Below are positions 1 to 8,937 of a DNA stretch of 64,000 nt, piece by piece. The position numbers and the translations under genes are program-made. Under the pieces are notes generated by a model. The model made no database searches. It saw only the letters and a program-made list of their open reading frames with translations, and was not told the DNA's origin. Numbering within the stretch: position 1 is the first letter of the stretch; the number at the start of each line of letters is the position of its first letter. Source of the stretch: Nocardia aurantia (GTDB lineage: Bacteria; Actinomycetota; Actinomycetes; Mycobacteriales; Mycobacteriaceae); the NCBI RefSeq assembly GCF_009604425.1, contig NZ_WEGI01000007.1:248001-312000 (forward strand), read 5' to 3'.

Positions 1-822
1 GGCCAGCGCCGCCACGAACAGCGCGGCGCTCTTCTGCACCTGGAAGGTGGCCGCCGCCTGCAGCAGTTGCGCCTGGACCGCTTCCTCGACCGCACCGGTG
101 GCGATCCGCCGGTCGCCGGTGGGCGCCGCCGACGCCACCGGCGACTGCGACATGCTGACCGGCGCGCCCACACCCGCGAGCCGTTCGACCCAGTAGTCCC
201 GGTCGGCGTGGAACTGCTCCGATTCGCGGTACTCGGCCTCTCCGGCGTAGACCTCCGCCAGCGGGTCGGCGCGCGAGACCGAGGGCTCGGCCCGGTTCTC
301 CAGTGCCGTATAGATCTCGGCGGTGCGGTTCGTCGCGTTCATCGCGCCGTAGCCGTCGAGGACGATGTGGTGGGCGCGCGAGTACCAGATGTAGTCCAGA
401 TCCCCGGTCCGCAGCACGGCGTGGAAGATGAGCGGTTCCCGTTCCAGATCCATCGGCGCCCCGGCGTGGGTGGACATCCAACGCTGCGCGGCCGCACGCG
501 GATCGGCCTCGTGCCGCAGATCCAGCCGGGCCCAGCCCGACCGCCGCGCCGGATCGATCAGCTGATGCGGAACCCCATCGATCTCCACCAATCGCACCTG
601 ATTGACCTGCGCCTCGGCGCCGTACCGCTCTACGGCGTACAACAGACGGCCGACGTCCAGATCACCGTGGATCTCCACGTACTGGGCGATCGTCAAGGGC
701 ACCTCGGGATGGATGCGCTGCGCGTACCAGAGGGCCGTCTGGGCAGGTGACAGGGCGAAGGGTTGTGCCGAAAGTTCGCTCGCAGAGCATTGGTCGACGT
801 GGTCGGTGGCCAATGAGCTCAT
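1..822 (-). CDS. NRPS condensation domain, N-terminal part (runs off the window)
   Basis: The first 274 residues of a protein that continues past the left edge. They form the front half of a condensation domain, the module that joins aminoacyl units on carrier proteins in non-ribosomal peptide synthesis. The entry motif (LSPAQTALWYAQR, about residues 24-36) and the catalytic motif HHIVLDG at residues 151-157 are intact. The ATG at 822 is the only possible start in frame, because a stop codon lies two codons upstream; a GGAG Shine-Dalgarno lies about 8 bases before it. Having C as the first domain suggests a siderophore-type or lipid-acylated starter synthetase, or a stand-alone acyltransferase of the same fold. 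The product cannot be told from this fragment. The gene occupies the place where related genomes carry the dolichol-phosphate-mannose-type synthase gene after lnt. Confidence 0.85.
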   Translation of the reverse strand, partial: MSSLATDHVDQCSASELSAQPFALSPAQTALWYAQRIHPEVPLTIAQYVEIHGDLDVGRLLYAVERYGAEAQVNQVRLVEIDGVPHQLIDPARRSGWARLDLRHEADPRAAAQRWMSTHAGAPMDLEREPLIFHAVLRTGDLDYIWYSRAHHIVLDGYGAMNATNRTAEIYTALENRAEPSVSRADPLAEVYAGEAEYRESEQFHADRDYWVERLAGVGAPVSMSQSPVASAAPTGDRRIATGAVEEAVQAQLLQAAATFQVQKSAALFVAALA

Positions 823-1287
823 CCATCACTCCGTTCTGCCGCTGTTGACGCACAATCCCCGAGCTGATGAATCGGACATTTCCGGGCACGCGCACGCGCG
901 AACCACGGGACGTCGATCCACGCCCTATGATTCGGAGCCTCGAGTCGGCCGGATCGGTAGTGATCTCGAGTCTTTTCACCTCGAACGCCATTGGCGGCGA
1001 GTGCATTTAGACGGCTATCTCAGTGCAACATGGCATTTGGTCGGCTATAAGCGCTGATCGAGCGGTAACCCCAAGAGACAGAAGCGGAAACACGAACTAG
1101 GCAAAAGCTGCTCGCTACACGCTGGCGAACAGTACAGTACCCCATCGGGCATTGCACGCAAATATGCGATCTCGGTCCACACCGGGCACACGGGGTACCC
1201 CGGATCGAGAACCGGGCCGGTCGTCACGGCGCGTCGCGCCCGCAAGGACCGGTTCGTCACAATTCGACGACGCGCTCCGACCTGCGG
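823..1287. other. Intergenic region upstream of the NRPS gene
   Basis: About 465 bases without a convincing gene lie between the NRPS start and the lnt stop. The part next to the NRPS (roughly 830-1150) is visibly less GC-rich than the coding DNA around it, as expected for a promoter region. No iron-box palindrome of the IdeR/DmdR type was seen, so iron control of the NRPS is not supported by this stretch. Short open frames on both strands here have no recognisable start signals. Confidence 0.5.
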
Positions 1288-2901
1288 TTATGTTCGCCGT
1301 CGGATTGCTGCGGCACCGGCGACGAGCACAGCAAACCCCGAGATCACCCATTCCGGCCAGGATCCCAGCCGGGTGGCGAGAGTGGACGTGTCCCGCAGCG
1401 GGATCCGGGCCTCCAGCGCCGCGGGCACCAGCTTCGGCGTCTGCTGCCGCACCACGCCGTCGGCGGTGATGATCGCGCTGACGCCCGTGGTGGCCGACAC
1501 GACCACCGCGCGACCGTGTTCCACCGCGCGGATCCGCGACATCGCCAGCTGCTGATAGGTCATGTCGCTGTCGCCGAACGTGGCGTTGTTGGTCGGCACC
1601 GTCAGCACCTGCGCACCCGCGTGCAGGGCCTGTTCGAACGCCCGGTCGAAGGCGACCTCGTAGCAGGTCGCCACCCCGATCGCGATCGGGTCACCGCCGC
1701 CGGCGGGCTGGGTGTGCACCACCCCGTCACCGTGGCCCGGCACGAAATACCCGGCCCGGTCGGCGTACTCCGAGAAGTGCCGGAACACACCGCGCATCGG
1801 CAGGTACTCGCCGAACGGCTGGATGATCTTCTTGTCGTGCCGCTCCCCCGGGCCGGTGGCGCCGTCCCACACGATCACCGAGTTCGTGGTGGTGTCGTCC
1901 GAGTTCACCAGGACCGCGCCGACCAGGATCGGCGCGTGGATCTCCCGCGCCGCCTCGGTGATCTCCGCGTACGCGTCGGCATTGCGCAACGGGTCGATAT
2001 CGGACGAGTTCTCCGGCCAGATCACCACATCCGGCGCGGGCGCCCGGCCGGCGGCCACCTCGCGGGCCAGTTCCCCGGTGCGGTGCACGTGGTTGTCCAG
2101 CACGGCCCGGCGCTGGGCGTTGAAGTCCAGTCCCAGCCGCGGCACGCTGCCCTGGATCGCGGCGACCGTGATCGACCGGTCACCGGCGTCCGGGGCGGGC
2201 AGGGCGGCCCGGAGGAGCAATCCGGCGACCGGAACGGCCACCACGACCGTCGCGGCGAACCCGATCCCGATCCGCCACCCGGACTTTCGCCGGTCCGGCA
2301 CGGACGCTTCCGCGACCCGCACCACCAGCGCCACCGCGGCCGTACCGGTCAGCGCCACCGCGAAACTCACCCCCGGCGCGCCCGCCAGCTGCGCCAGCGG
2401 CAGATACCAGCCGTCGCCCTGCCCGAAAGCCAAACGCCCCCAAGGGAATCCACCGAACGGGAATACCGACCGCAACCATTCGGCCAGCGTCCACATCATC
2501 GCGGCCCACAGCGGCCAGCCCGGCAGCGCGCCGACCAGCCGCACCAGCAACCCGAACACCCCGAGGTACACCGCACACGCCGCCGACAACGCCAGCCACG
2601 GCACCGGCCCCACATAGATGCCCGTCCACGGCAGCAACGGCAGGAAGAACGCCAGCCCCGCGACGAACCCGTATCCGAACCCCGCGCGCAACCGGCCGGG
2701 CTCGCGGACCACCAGGGTCAGCAGTGCCACCCCGACCGGCGCGAGATACCAGCACGTGCGCGGCGGGAAGCTCACATAGATCAGCAGCCCCGCGGCGACC
2801 GCCATCAGCAGCCGCCGGTACACCGGATGCCGACGCAGCCGGGCGATCGGCCCGGCGCCCCCCTGGGCCTCGACCGGATCGGCGGCCCGCTGCTGCGTCA
2901 C
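1288..2901 (-). CDS. lnt: Apolipoprotein N-acyltransferase
   Basis: A 537-residue integral membrane enzyme that N-acylates the lipid-modified cysteine of lipoproteins on the outer face of the membrane, the last step of lipoprotein maturation. The N-terminal half carries about six to eight hydrophobic segments and the C-terminal half is a nitrilase-fold domain. The catalytic triad is visible as Glu297 (IWPENS), Lys357 (DKKIIQPFGEYLP) and Cys413 (ATCYEV). The chosen start is the GTG at 2901, preceded by GAGGGA; a longer frame upstream has no ribosome site. In M. tuberculosis the same domain is fused to a polyprenol-phosphate mannose synthase (Ppm1). Here it is free-standing and no synthase gene follows it. 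Confidence 0.92.
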   Translation of the reverse strand: MTQQRAADPVEAQGGAGPIARLRRHPVYRRLLMAVAAGLLIYVSFPPRTCWYLAPVGVALLTLVVREPGRLRAGFGYGFVAGLAFFLPLLPWTGIYVGPVPWLALSAACAVYLGVFGLLVRLVGALPGWPLWAAMMWTLAEWLRSVFPFGGFPWGRLAFGQGDGWYLPLAQLAGAPGVSFAVALTGTAAVALVVRVAEASVPDRRKSGWRIGIGFAATVVVAVPVAGLLLRAALPAPDAGDRSITVAAIQGSVPRLGLDFNAQRRAVLDNHVHRTGELAREVAAGRAPAPDVVIWPENSSDIDPLRNADAYAEITEAAREIHAPILVGAVLVNSDDTTTNSVIVWDGATGPGERHDKKIIQPFGEYLPMRGVFRHFSEYADRAGYFVPGHGDGVVHTQPAGGGDPIAIGVATCYEVAFDRAFEQALHAGAQVLTVPTNNATFGDSDMTYQQLAMSRIRAVEHGRAVVVSATTGVSAIITADGVVRQQTPKLVPAALEARIPLRDTSTLATRLGSWPEWVISGFAVLVAGAAAIRRRT

Positions 2902-3487
2902 GACACTCCCTCGCACATCCCGGACCCGCGCACACCCGGCCCGGATCCCGACGACCGGCACCACATCCGGCTCACCATCGGCTCGATGCTACCGACGACG
3001 CCGGTAATGCCCGAACCGGCGCCCACGACATTTCACCGGCACGTCACCGCGAACTCCGGGCCGCCGCCCGCGATGTCGCCGCGGGCGGCGGCCGGACTCC
3101 GATGACTGTGCGCGCTGATCGCGGCAGGACGCTCGAGGCTCCGTGCCCGGACCGTGGACGACCTCCCGGTGTCACGGGCGGCCACCGGATCGGGAAACCG
3201 TGATGCCCGGCCGCCACAGCCCGCGCGGTCGTCGCCGCGATGGCCGGTACGAATCCCGCCGCGACCGGCATCGGCCGGTCGCGGCGCGTGGTGCCACACG
3301 ACGTGGTCGGTGGCCGCCGGAGGAACGTTTCGGGCCGAACGCGGAAATCACCGCAGTGCGGGCGCCGGCCGACCGGCGACCACGGTCATCACGAGCGCGG
3401 TCGATCGGACCGGCCGTTGCGCGTTGGATCCGACCGGCACGAACCTGGCCGGAACACCCATGAGGGTGCTTCCCGGTGGAGTTCGGT
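2902..3487. other. Gene-free stretch between amidohydrolase and lnt
   Basis: About 586 bases between two genes on the minus strand. Several short frames are open on both strands, as expected for GC-rich DNA, and none shows a family motif or a good ribosome site. The only structured element seen is a strong hairpin at 3059-3093. Confidence 0.45.
3059..3093. terminator. GC-rich hairpin, possible terminator
   Basis: A perfect 14-bp inverted repeat (GGCCGCCGCCCGCG at 3059-3072 and its complement at 3080-3093) around a 7-base loop. It lies between lnt and the amidohydrolase, about 400 bases past the amidohydrolase stop. There is no T-run, which is common in high-GC actinobacteria, so its role as a terminator is inferred from stem strength only. 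Confidence 0.35.
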
Positions 3488-5083
3488 TCAGGCTTCGAAG
3501 ACGGTGGTTCCACGGTGGACCGTGCGCAGGCAGCGCGGTAGCGGGGAGTCGGCGGCGAGGGACGGGAGGCCCGGGACGCGGGAGCGTGGATCGGTGGACC
3601 AGCGCTGGACGGAATCGGAGGCGGCGGCGACCACCAGGTCACCGGCCTCCCACAGCGCGTACGAGGCGGGGGCACCGGGGACCAGAGTGCCCGCGATGCC
3701 GTCACGGACGCCACCGGCCCGCCACGCGCCGCGGGTCGCGGCGGCGAAGGCGGCGCGGGGGGACAGGTGGTGGCCGGCGGTGCGGTGCTGTACCGCGGCG
3801 CGGATCGCCGTCCACGGATCCAGCGGGGTCACTGGGGCGTCCGAGCCGATCGTCAAGGCGACACCGGCGGCGGCGAGGGCCGCGAACGGGTTCAGCGCCG
3901 CGGCGCGTGCGGCCCCGAGGCGGGTGGCGTACATGCCGTCGGGACCACCCCAGGCGGCGTCGAATCCGGGTTGCACGCTGGCGATCACGCCGAAGGCCGC
4001 GAGTTTCGCGATCTGCCCGGCGTCCAGCAGTTCGGCGTGCTCGACGCGGTGACCGCGCCCGGCCACCGCGGGGGCGCCGAGGTCGGCGGCGACCCGCTCG
4101 AAACCGGCCACCACGGCGTCCATCGCGGCGTCGCCGATCGCGTGGAATCCGGCCTGGACACCCGCCTCGGTGCAGGCCCGCACGTGTGCGGCGACCGCGT
4201 CGGCGTCGAGGTAGGGCGTGCCGTGGGTGTCGCAGTCGGCGTAGGGCGCGCGCAGCCAGGCGGTGTGCGAACCGAGCGAGCCGTCCACGAACAGGTCGCC
4301 CGCCAGGCCGTGCACGCCGAGGTCCCGCACCAGGTCCCGGGCCTCGCCGGCGTCGCGGACCGCCTCGCCCCAATAGGCCCGCACCTCGACGCCGTGTTCG
4401 AAGCCGAGCAGTTCGGTGACGTCGGCGCGGCCGCTGATCTCCGGGCCCGCGCACTCGTGCACGGCGACGACCCCGTGCGCGGCGGCGTGGTCCAGGGCGA
4501 CGCGCCGGGCCCTGTCCCGCCGCGACCGGTCCAGGCTGCCGAGGGCCGCCGCGCGGACCAGGTGGTGTGCCTGCCCGCGCACCGGTTCTCCCGCGATGAA
4601 TCCGCTCGCGCCCGTCACCGCGGGCACCGCGTCCAGCAGCGCCGTGGAGGTCACGGCGGAATGGGCGTCGACCCGCGCGAGGTAGACGGCCCGGCCCGCT
4701 CCGGCGGCCGTGTCGATCTCGGCCACTGTCGGCGGGCGGCGCTCCGGCCAGCGGGTCTCGTCCCAGCCGTCGCCGAGGATCGTGCCGGGATGCCCGGCCG
4801 CGTGGTCCCGCACCAGGTCCAGGCAGTGCGCGAGCGAGGTGGCCCGAGACAGGTCGAGACCGGTCAGCTGCAGCCCCAGCGCGGTGACGTGCACATGCGG
4901 GTCGACGAACGCCGGCGCCACGAACGCGCCCTCGACGTCGATGATCTCGGCGTCCGGGTACAGCGCGCGGCCCGGCCGCTCGGCCCCGAGCCACACGACG
5001 GTCCCGTCGGTGACCGCCATCGTCGTGGCGTCCGGGGAGCTCGAACTGTACATGCGACCGCCGACCAGCAACTGGGTACTCAC
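3488..5083 (-). CDS. YtcJ-like amidohydrolase (amidohydrolase family 3)
   Basis: A 531-residue metal-dependent hydrolase of the amidohydrolase superfamily. The metal-binding motif at the end of the first barrel strand reads DPHVH (residues about 61-65). The late aspartate motif is in GSDAPVTPLDPW, and RVEHAEL and GFHAIGD motifs typical of the YtcJ/NfdA branch are present. Such enzymes hydrolyse amide or formamide bonds in small molecules; the substrate here is unknown. The start is a GTG at 5083 with only a weak ribosome site. It lies 48 bases downstream of fxsA on the same strand and may be co-transcribed with it. The fxsA-amidohydrolase-lnt order is typical of nocardiae, as far as I recall. 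Confidence 0.88.
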   Translation of the reverse strand: MSTQLLVGGRMYSSSSPDATTMAVTDGTVVWLGAERPGRALYPDAEIIDVEGAFVAPAFVDPHVHVTALGLQLTGLDLSRATSLAHCLDLVRDHAAGHPGTILGDGWDETRWPERRPPTVAEIDTAAGAGRAVYLARVDAHSAVTSTALLDAVPAVTGASGFIAGEPVRGQAHHLVRAAALGSLDRSRRDRARRVALDHAAAHGVVAVHECAGPEISGRADVTELLGFEHGVEVRAYWGEAVRDAGEARDLVRDLGVHGLAGDLFVDGSLGSHTAWLRAPYADCDTHGTPYLDADAVAAHVRACTEAGVQAGFHAIGDAAMDAVVAGFERVAADLGAPAVAGRGHRVEHAELLDAGQIAKLAAFGVIASVQPGFDAAWGGPDGMYATRLGAARAAALNPFAALAAAGVALTIGSDAPVTPLDPWTAIRAAVQHRTAGHHLSPRAAFAAATRGAWRAGGVRDGIAGTLVPGAPASYALWEAGDLVVAAASDSVQRWSTDPRSRVPGLPSLAADSPLPRCLRTVHRGTTVFEA

Positions 5084-5131
5084 GGACGTCCATCCTGCAC
5101 CACCCGCGCGGCCCCGCCGCCGGGGGCCGCG

Positions 5132-5614
5132 TCAGTGATCGCCGAGCATGCGGCGGGCGCCACCCTGACCGTCGTCGAAGTACTCCTGCACCACCACGCC
5201 GTCGACGACCTCACCGCTCGGCTCGACCACCGTGCCGCGGTAACCGGTGGCCATCACCAGCCGGTCGATGCGGCGGGTGGCGAAGGCCGAGACCAGCGGC
5301 CGGAACAGGACCCTGGTCGGGAGCAGCAACAGCAGCCCGGCGACCGAGGTGAGCAGGCCGGGCACGAACATCAGCACCCCGCCGAGCGCGACCAGCGCGC
5401 CGTCGGCGACCGCGGTGCCGGGCGTGATCTCCCCGCGGCGGGCGCGGCGGAACCCGTCGACGACCCGGCGGCCCTGCGACCGGACCAGGATCATGCCGAG
5501 GGCGGACCCGGCGATCAGCAGCAGAATGGTCGGGACCACACCGAGAAAGTGGCCGACGACGACGAGCGCGGCGATCTCCGCGACCAGGTAGAGGGCGAAC
5601 AGTACGGCGGGCAT
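5132..5614 (-). CDS. fxsA: FxsA-family membrane protein
   Basis: A 160-residue cytoplasmic-membrane protein of the FxsA family. Two hydrophobic helices are near the N terminus (about residues 4-25 and 28-45) and another hydrophobic stretch lies at residues 75-105. The family motif region SQGRRVVDGFRRARRGEITP joins the first helices to the third. In E. coli FxsA relieves exclusion of phage T7 by F plasmid; its everyday role is unknown. The ATG at 5614 has an AAGGA site 5 bases upstream. It is divergent from the TauE/SafE gene, with about 160 bases between them. Confidence 0.85.
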   Translation of the reverse strand: MPAVLFALYLVAEIAALVVVGHFLGVVPTILLLIAGSALGMILVRSQGRRVVDGFRRARRGEITPGTAVADGALVALGGVLMFVPGLLTSVAGLLLLLPTRVLFRPLVSAFATRRIDRLVMATGYRGTVVEPSGEVVDGVVVQEYFDDGQGGARRMLGDH

Positions 5615-5776
5615 GACGATCCTTTCGACGATCCACCCGGTTCAACGCGCGAGCCGCCCGTTTTTCTCCCGGAATCGGCCTTCGGCCCGGAATCCACCGG
5701 ATCGGTGTGCGTGTCCTCGATCACCCGGTCGGCGCCCGATTTGCCGGAGTCATCCCATGTCTGGTTGTCTCGCTCG

Positions 5777-6544
5777 GTGAGTGTCACGGATTGGGCCGCG
5801 CTGTTGACGGCGGCCACCGCCGCGGGCTGGGTCGACGCCGTGGTCGGCGGCGGCGGGCTGATCATCCTGCCGACCCTGCTGCTGGTAGCGCCCACCCTCG
5901 CGCCGCAGACCGCGCTGGGGACGAACAAGGTCGCGGCGCTGTCCGGCACCACCGCCGCGACCGTCACCTTCGCCCGCCGGGTGCCGCTGCGGCTGCGGCT
6001 GCTGATCCCGGCGGCGGCGCTGGCGGCGGTGGCCGCGGCGCTGGGCTCGGCGGCGGTCGGCCTGATCGATCGCCGCTATTTCATCCCGATCGTGATGGTG
6101 GTGCTGATCGTGGTCGCGATCTTCGTCACGCTCCGGCCGTCGATCGGCCGCGCCGCCGACGGCGAACCGCCGACACGGCGACGGGTGATCCTGGTCGTCG
6201 GGCTGGCCGCCGGGCTCATCGGGTGTTACGACGGGCTGCTCGGCCCGGGCACCGGAACCTTCCTCATCATCACGTTCGCCACGCTGCTGAGCACGGAGTT
6301 CGTGCGCGCGGCCGCGATGGCGAAGGTGATCAACTGCGGGTCCAACCTCGGCGCGCTGCTGTACCTGGCCACGACCGGCCACGTGCTGTGGGGCCTCGGC
6401 CTGGCCATGGGCGTGGCCAACATCGCCGGGGCGGTGGTCGGCTCGCGGATGGCGCTGGCGCGCGGCGCGGGTTTCGTGCGGGCGGTGCTGCTGGTCGTCG
6501 TGACCGGCATGGTGCTGCGGCTGGGCTGGCAGCAATTCCTCTGA
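5777..6544 (+). CDS. TauE/SafE-family sulfite/organosulfonate exporter
   Basis: A 255-residue membrane permease with about seven or eight transmembrane segments in two related halves, as in the TauE/SafE (DUF81) family. Family features include the glycine-rich GWVDAVVGGGGLI near the N terminus and the TALGTNKVAALSG motif. The second half has the matching GCYDGLLGPGTGTFL. Proteins of this family move sulfite, sulfoacetate or other sulfur-containing anions; the substrate here cannot be told. The start is the GTG at 5777, since the large open frame upstream is antisense to the amidohydrolase and fxsA. It ends 6 bases before the convergent TetR gene. Confidence 0.85.
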   Translation: MSVTDWAALLTAATAAGWVDAVVGGGGLIILPTLLLVAPTLAPQTALGTNKVAALSGTTAATVTFARRVPLRLRLLIPAAALAAVAAALGSAAVGLIDRRYFIPIVMVVLIVVAIFVTLRPSIGRAADGEPPTRRRVILVVGLAAGLIGCYDGLLGPGTGTFLIITFATLLSTEFVRAAAMAKVINCGSNLGALLYLATTGHVLWGLGLAMGVANIAGAVVGSRMALARGAGFVRAVLLVVVTGMVLRLGWQQFL

Positions 6545-6550
6545 TCTGCG

Positions 6551-7306
6551 TCAGGAGGCCGCTTCGGCCATCAGCCGCTGCTGACGGCCGTGCGCCGACA
6601 GCCAGGGCGCCAGCACCCGCGAGGTGGTCTCGCGGATCTTCAGATGCAGGGGCTCACCGTCGTCGATGCCCTGCCGGCCGGCGAACAGCACGGTCAGCGC
6701 GCCGGACACGGCCCCGACGACCGCGCCGACCAGGGCGGCGGCACTGACATCGTCGAGTTCCTCGGGGAACGCGGCGCGCAGTTGCCGGGCGATTTCCTGC
6801 TGCGCGGCCAGTTGTGCGTGCGCGGCGCGGCCGCTGACCGCGGGCACCGTGCGCGACACCTGCGCCCGCAGCACCGCGATCCGGGCGCCCAGATCGTCAC
6901 CGAGGTGTTCGCCCGGATTGTCGCCCGCGGCGCGCAGCGCGCGCAGCAGGACCTCCACCGGACGCTCGTCGGGCCGGCGGGTCGCGATGGCGCGGACCGC
7001 GGACTGCACTCGTTCGTCGGGGTCGGGGAAGAGTAGTTCCTCTTTGCTCTCGAAGTAGTTGAAGAAGGTGCGGGTTCCCACCTCGGCGGCCGCGGCGATG
7101 TCGGCGACGGTCGTGGCCTCGTAGCCGCGAGTCTCGAACAGCTCGACGGCGGCCTCGAGGAGGGAGCGGCGGGTACGTTCCCGCTTACGGTCTCGGAGAG
7201 CGGATGGCGGCACGCGGCGACACGGTACGGCATTCACCTCGAAACACCCGGCAGGCTGCGTGTCGTCGCGCGTATTTCCAGCGATGCCACAGCGCATTTC
7301 GTGCAT
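6551..7306 (-). CDS. TetR-family transcriptional regulator
   Basis: A TetR repressor-type protein of about 251 residues. The helix-turn-helix is clear (ATTVADIAAAAEVGTRTFFNYF), followed by the usual KEELLF and a helical ligand domain with an alanine-rich C terminus. The ATG at 7306 has a strong AGGGGG site 6 bases upstream and is chosen over a start at 7396, although it leaves an N-terminal tail of about 40 residues. A GTG at 7237 would give a more typical 228-residue TetR. It is divergent from the tldD-like gene (7411), so either could be a target, but no clear palindrome was seen between them. Confidence 0.82.
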   Translation of the reverse strand: MHEMRCGIAGNTRDDTQPAGCFEVNAVPCRRVPPSALRDRKRERTRRSLLEAAVELFETRGYEATTVADIAAAAEVGTRTFFNYFESKEELLFPDPDERVQSAVRAIATRRPDERPVEVLLRALRAAGDNPGEHLGDDLGARIAVLRAQVSRTVPAVSGRAAHAQLAAQQEIARQLRAAFPEELDDVSAAALVGAVVGAVSGALTVLFAGRQGIDDGEPLHLKIRETTSRVLAPWLSAHGRQQRLMAEAAS

Positions 7307-7410
7307 CTTTGCACCCCCTGCATGTTCGCGCGGCGTGTCGCGATGTGAACCGGGTGCGGGATCCGCCGCCGTGTTGTCGCCGCAGTCCGTGAGCAATTAG
7401 CGTAGTCGCC

Positions 7411-8937
7411 GTGAGCAACGCATCCAGGGTCGTGGACGAGCAGTTCCGCGCGCTGCCGCTGGCCGTCCTGGCCGACGCCGCGCTCAGCGCCGCGCGCGCC
7501 GCCGGCGCCCAGCACGCCGACCTGCGCGTGCACCGGCTGGTGAGTCAGTCCATCCGGCTGCGCGACGGCCGGGTCGAGGCGGTCGACAATTCCACCGACG
7601 TGGGCTTCGCGGTCCGCGTGATCGTCGACGGCACCTGGGGTTTCGCCTCCCACGCCGATCTGTCCCCCGCCACGGCCGCCGAGGTCGCGCGCACCGCGGT
7701 CACGGTCGCCACCACCCTGCGCGCGCTCAACCGCGAACGGGTCGCGCTGGCACCGGAGCCGGTCTACGCGGGCGCGCAATGGGTGTCGCCCTACCGGATC
7801 GATCCCTTCGACGTGCCCACGCCGGAGAAGGTGGCGCTGCTGCAGGACTATTCGGAGCGCCTCACCGCCGCCGACGGGGTCGACCACGTCACCGCCGCGG
7901 TGCTGCAGGTCAAGGAGCAGACCTTCTACGCCGACACCGCGGGCTCCAGCATCACCCAGCAGCGGGTCCGGCTGCATCCGGTGCTGGAGGCCATCACCGT
8001 CGACCCGTCCGCGGGCGTGTTCGAGACGATGCGCACGCTGGCCGCCCCGGCCGGCCGCGGCTGGGAGTACGTCACCGGCGCCGACGGCGTCTGGGACTGG
8101 AACACCGAGCTGAGCCACATCCCGGAATGGCTGGCCGAGAAGGTGAAGGCCCCCACGGTCACCCCCGGCCCCACCGACCTGGTCGTCGACCCGACCAATC
8201 TCTGGCTCACCATCCACGAGTCGATCGGCCACGCCACCGAATACGACCGCGCGATCGGCTACGAATCCGCGTACGCCGGAACCTCGTTCGCCACCCCCGA
8301 TCGGCTCGGCACCCTCCGCTACGGCACACCCGTCATGCAGGTCACCGGCGACCGCACTCAGGAATACGGCCTGGCCTCGGTCGGCTACGACGACGAGGGC
8401 GTCGCCGGGCAGCGCTGGGACCTGGTCCGCGACGGCATCCTGGTCGGCTACCAGCTGGACCGGGCCTTCGCGCCGCGGCTGGGCCTGGACCGGTCCAACG
8501 GCTGCTCCTACGCGGACTCCGCCCATCACGTGCCGATCCAGCGCATGGCGAACGTGTCGCTGCGGGCCGATCCCGAGCGCGACACCAGCACCGCCGATCT
8601 CATCTCCCGCGTCGAGGACGGCATCTACATCGTCGGCGACAAGTCCTGGTCGATCGATATGCAGCGGTACAACTTCCAGTTCACCGGGCAGCGTTTCTTC
8701 CGGATCCGCGACGGGCAGCTGGCCGGGCAGGTCCGCGATGTCGCCTACCAGGCGACCACCACCGACTTCTGGGGTGCGATGGAGGCCGTCGGCGGCCCGT
8801 CCACCTGGGTGCTCGGCGGCGCGTTCAACTGCGGTAAGGCCCAGCCCGGACAGGCCGCGGCGGTCAGTCACGGCTGTCCGTCGGTGCTGGTGCGCGGGGT
8901 CAACATCCTCAACACGAAGTCGGAGGCGGCGCAGTGA
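7411..8937 (+). CDS. tldD: TldD-like metalloprotease
   Basis: A 508-residue member of the TldD/PmbA (peptidase U62) family. It contains the HExxxH zinc site (HESIGH, about residues 270-275) that only the TldD partner carries, and the family C-terminal region. TldD pairs with TldE (PmbA) in a heterodimer that degrades or trims unfolded peptides; in E. coli this includes microcin B17 and CcdA. The GTG at 7411 is used. The next gene begins with a four-base GTGA overlap, so both subunits are translationally coupled in one operon. No nearby peptide precursor was recognised, so a housekeeping role is more likely than RiPP processing. Confidence 0.9.
   Translation: MSNASRVVDEQFRALPLAVLADAALSAARAAGAQHADLRVHRLVSQSIRLRDGRVEAVDNSTDVGFAVRVIVDGTWGFASHADLSPATAAEVARTAVTVATTLRALNRERVALAPEPVYAGAQWVSPYRIDPFDVPTPEKVALLQDYSERLTAADGVDHVTAAVLQVKEQTFYADTAGSSITQQRVRLHPVLEAITVDPSAGVFETMRTLAAPAGRGWEYVTGADGVWDWNTELSHIPEWLAEKVKAPTVTPGPTDLVVDPTNLWLTIHESIGHATEYDRAIGYESAYAGTSFATPDRLGTLRYGTPVMQVTGDRTQEYGLASVGYDDEGVAGQRWDLVRDGILVGYQLDRAFAPRLGLDRSNGCSYADSAHHVPIQRMANVSLRADPERDTSTADLISRVEDGIYIVGDKSWSIDMQRYNFQFTGQRFFRIRDGQLAGQVRDVAYQATTTDFWGAMEAVGGPSTWVLGGAFNCGKAQPGQAAAVSHGCPSVLVRGVNILNTKSEAAQ

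Noticed and set aside
1045..1260. Small cysteine-containing open frames upstream of the NRPS, considered as a peptide gene
   Set aside because: No ribosome site, no recognisable leader or core peptide, and the frames overlap each other on one strand.
3767..5776. Apparent very long plus-strand gene running into the TauE/SafE protein
   Set aside because: It is antisense to the amidohydrolase and fxsA genes, which have clear motifs. The permease starts at the GTG at 5777.
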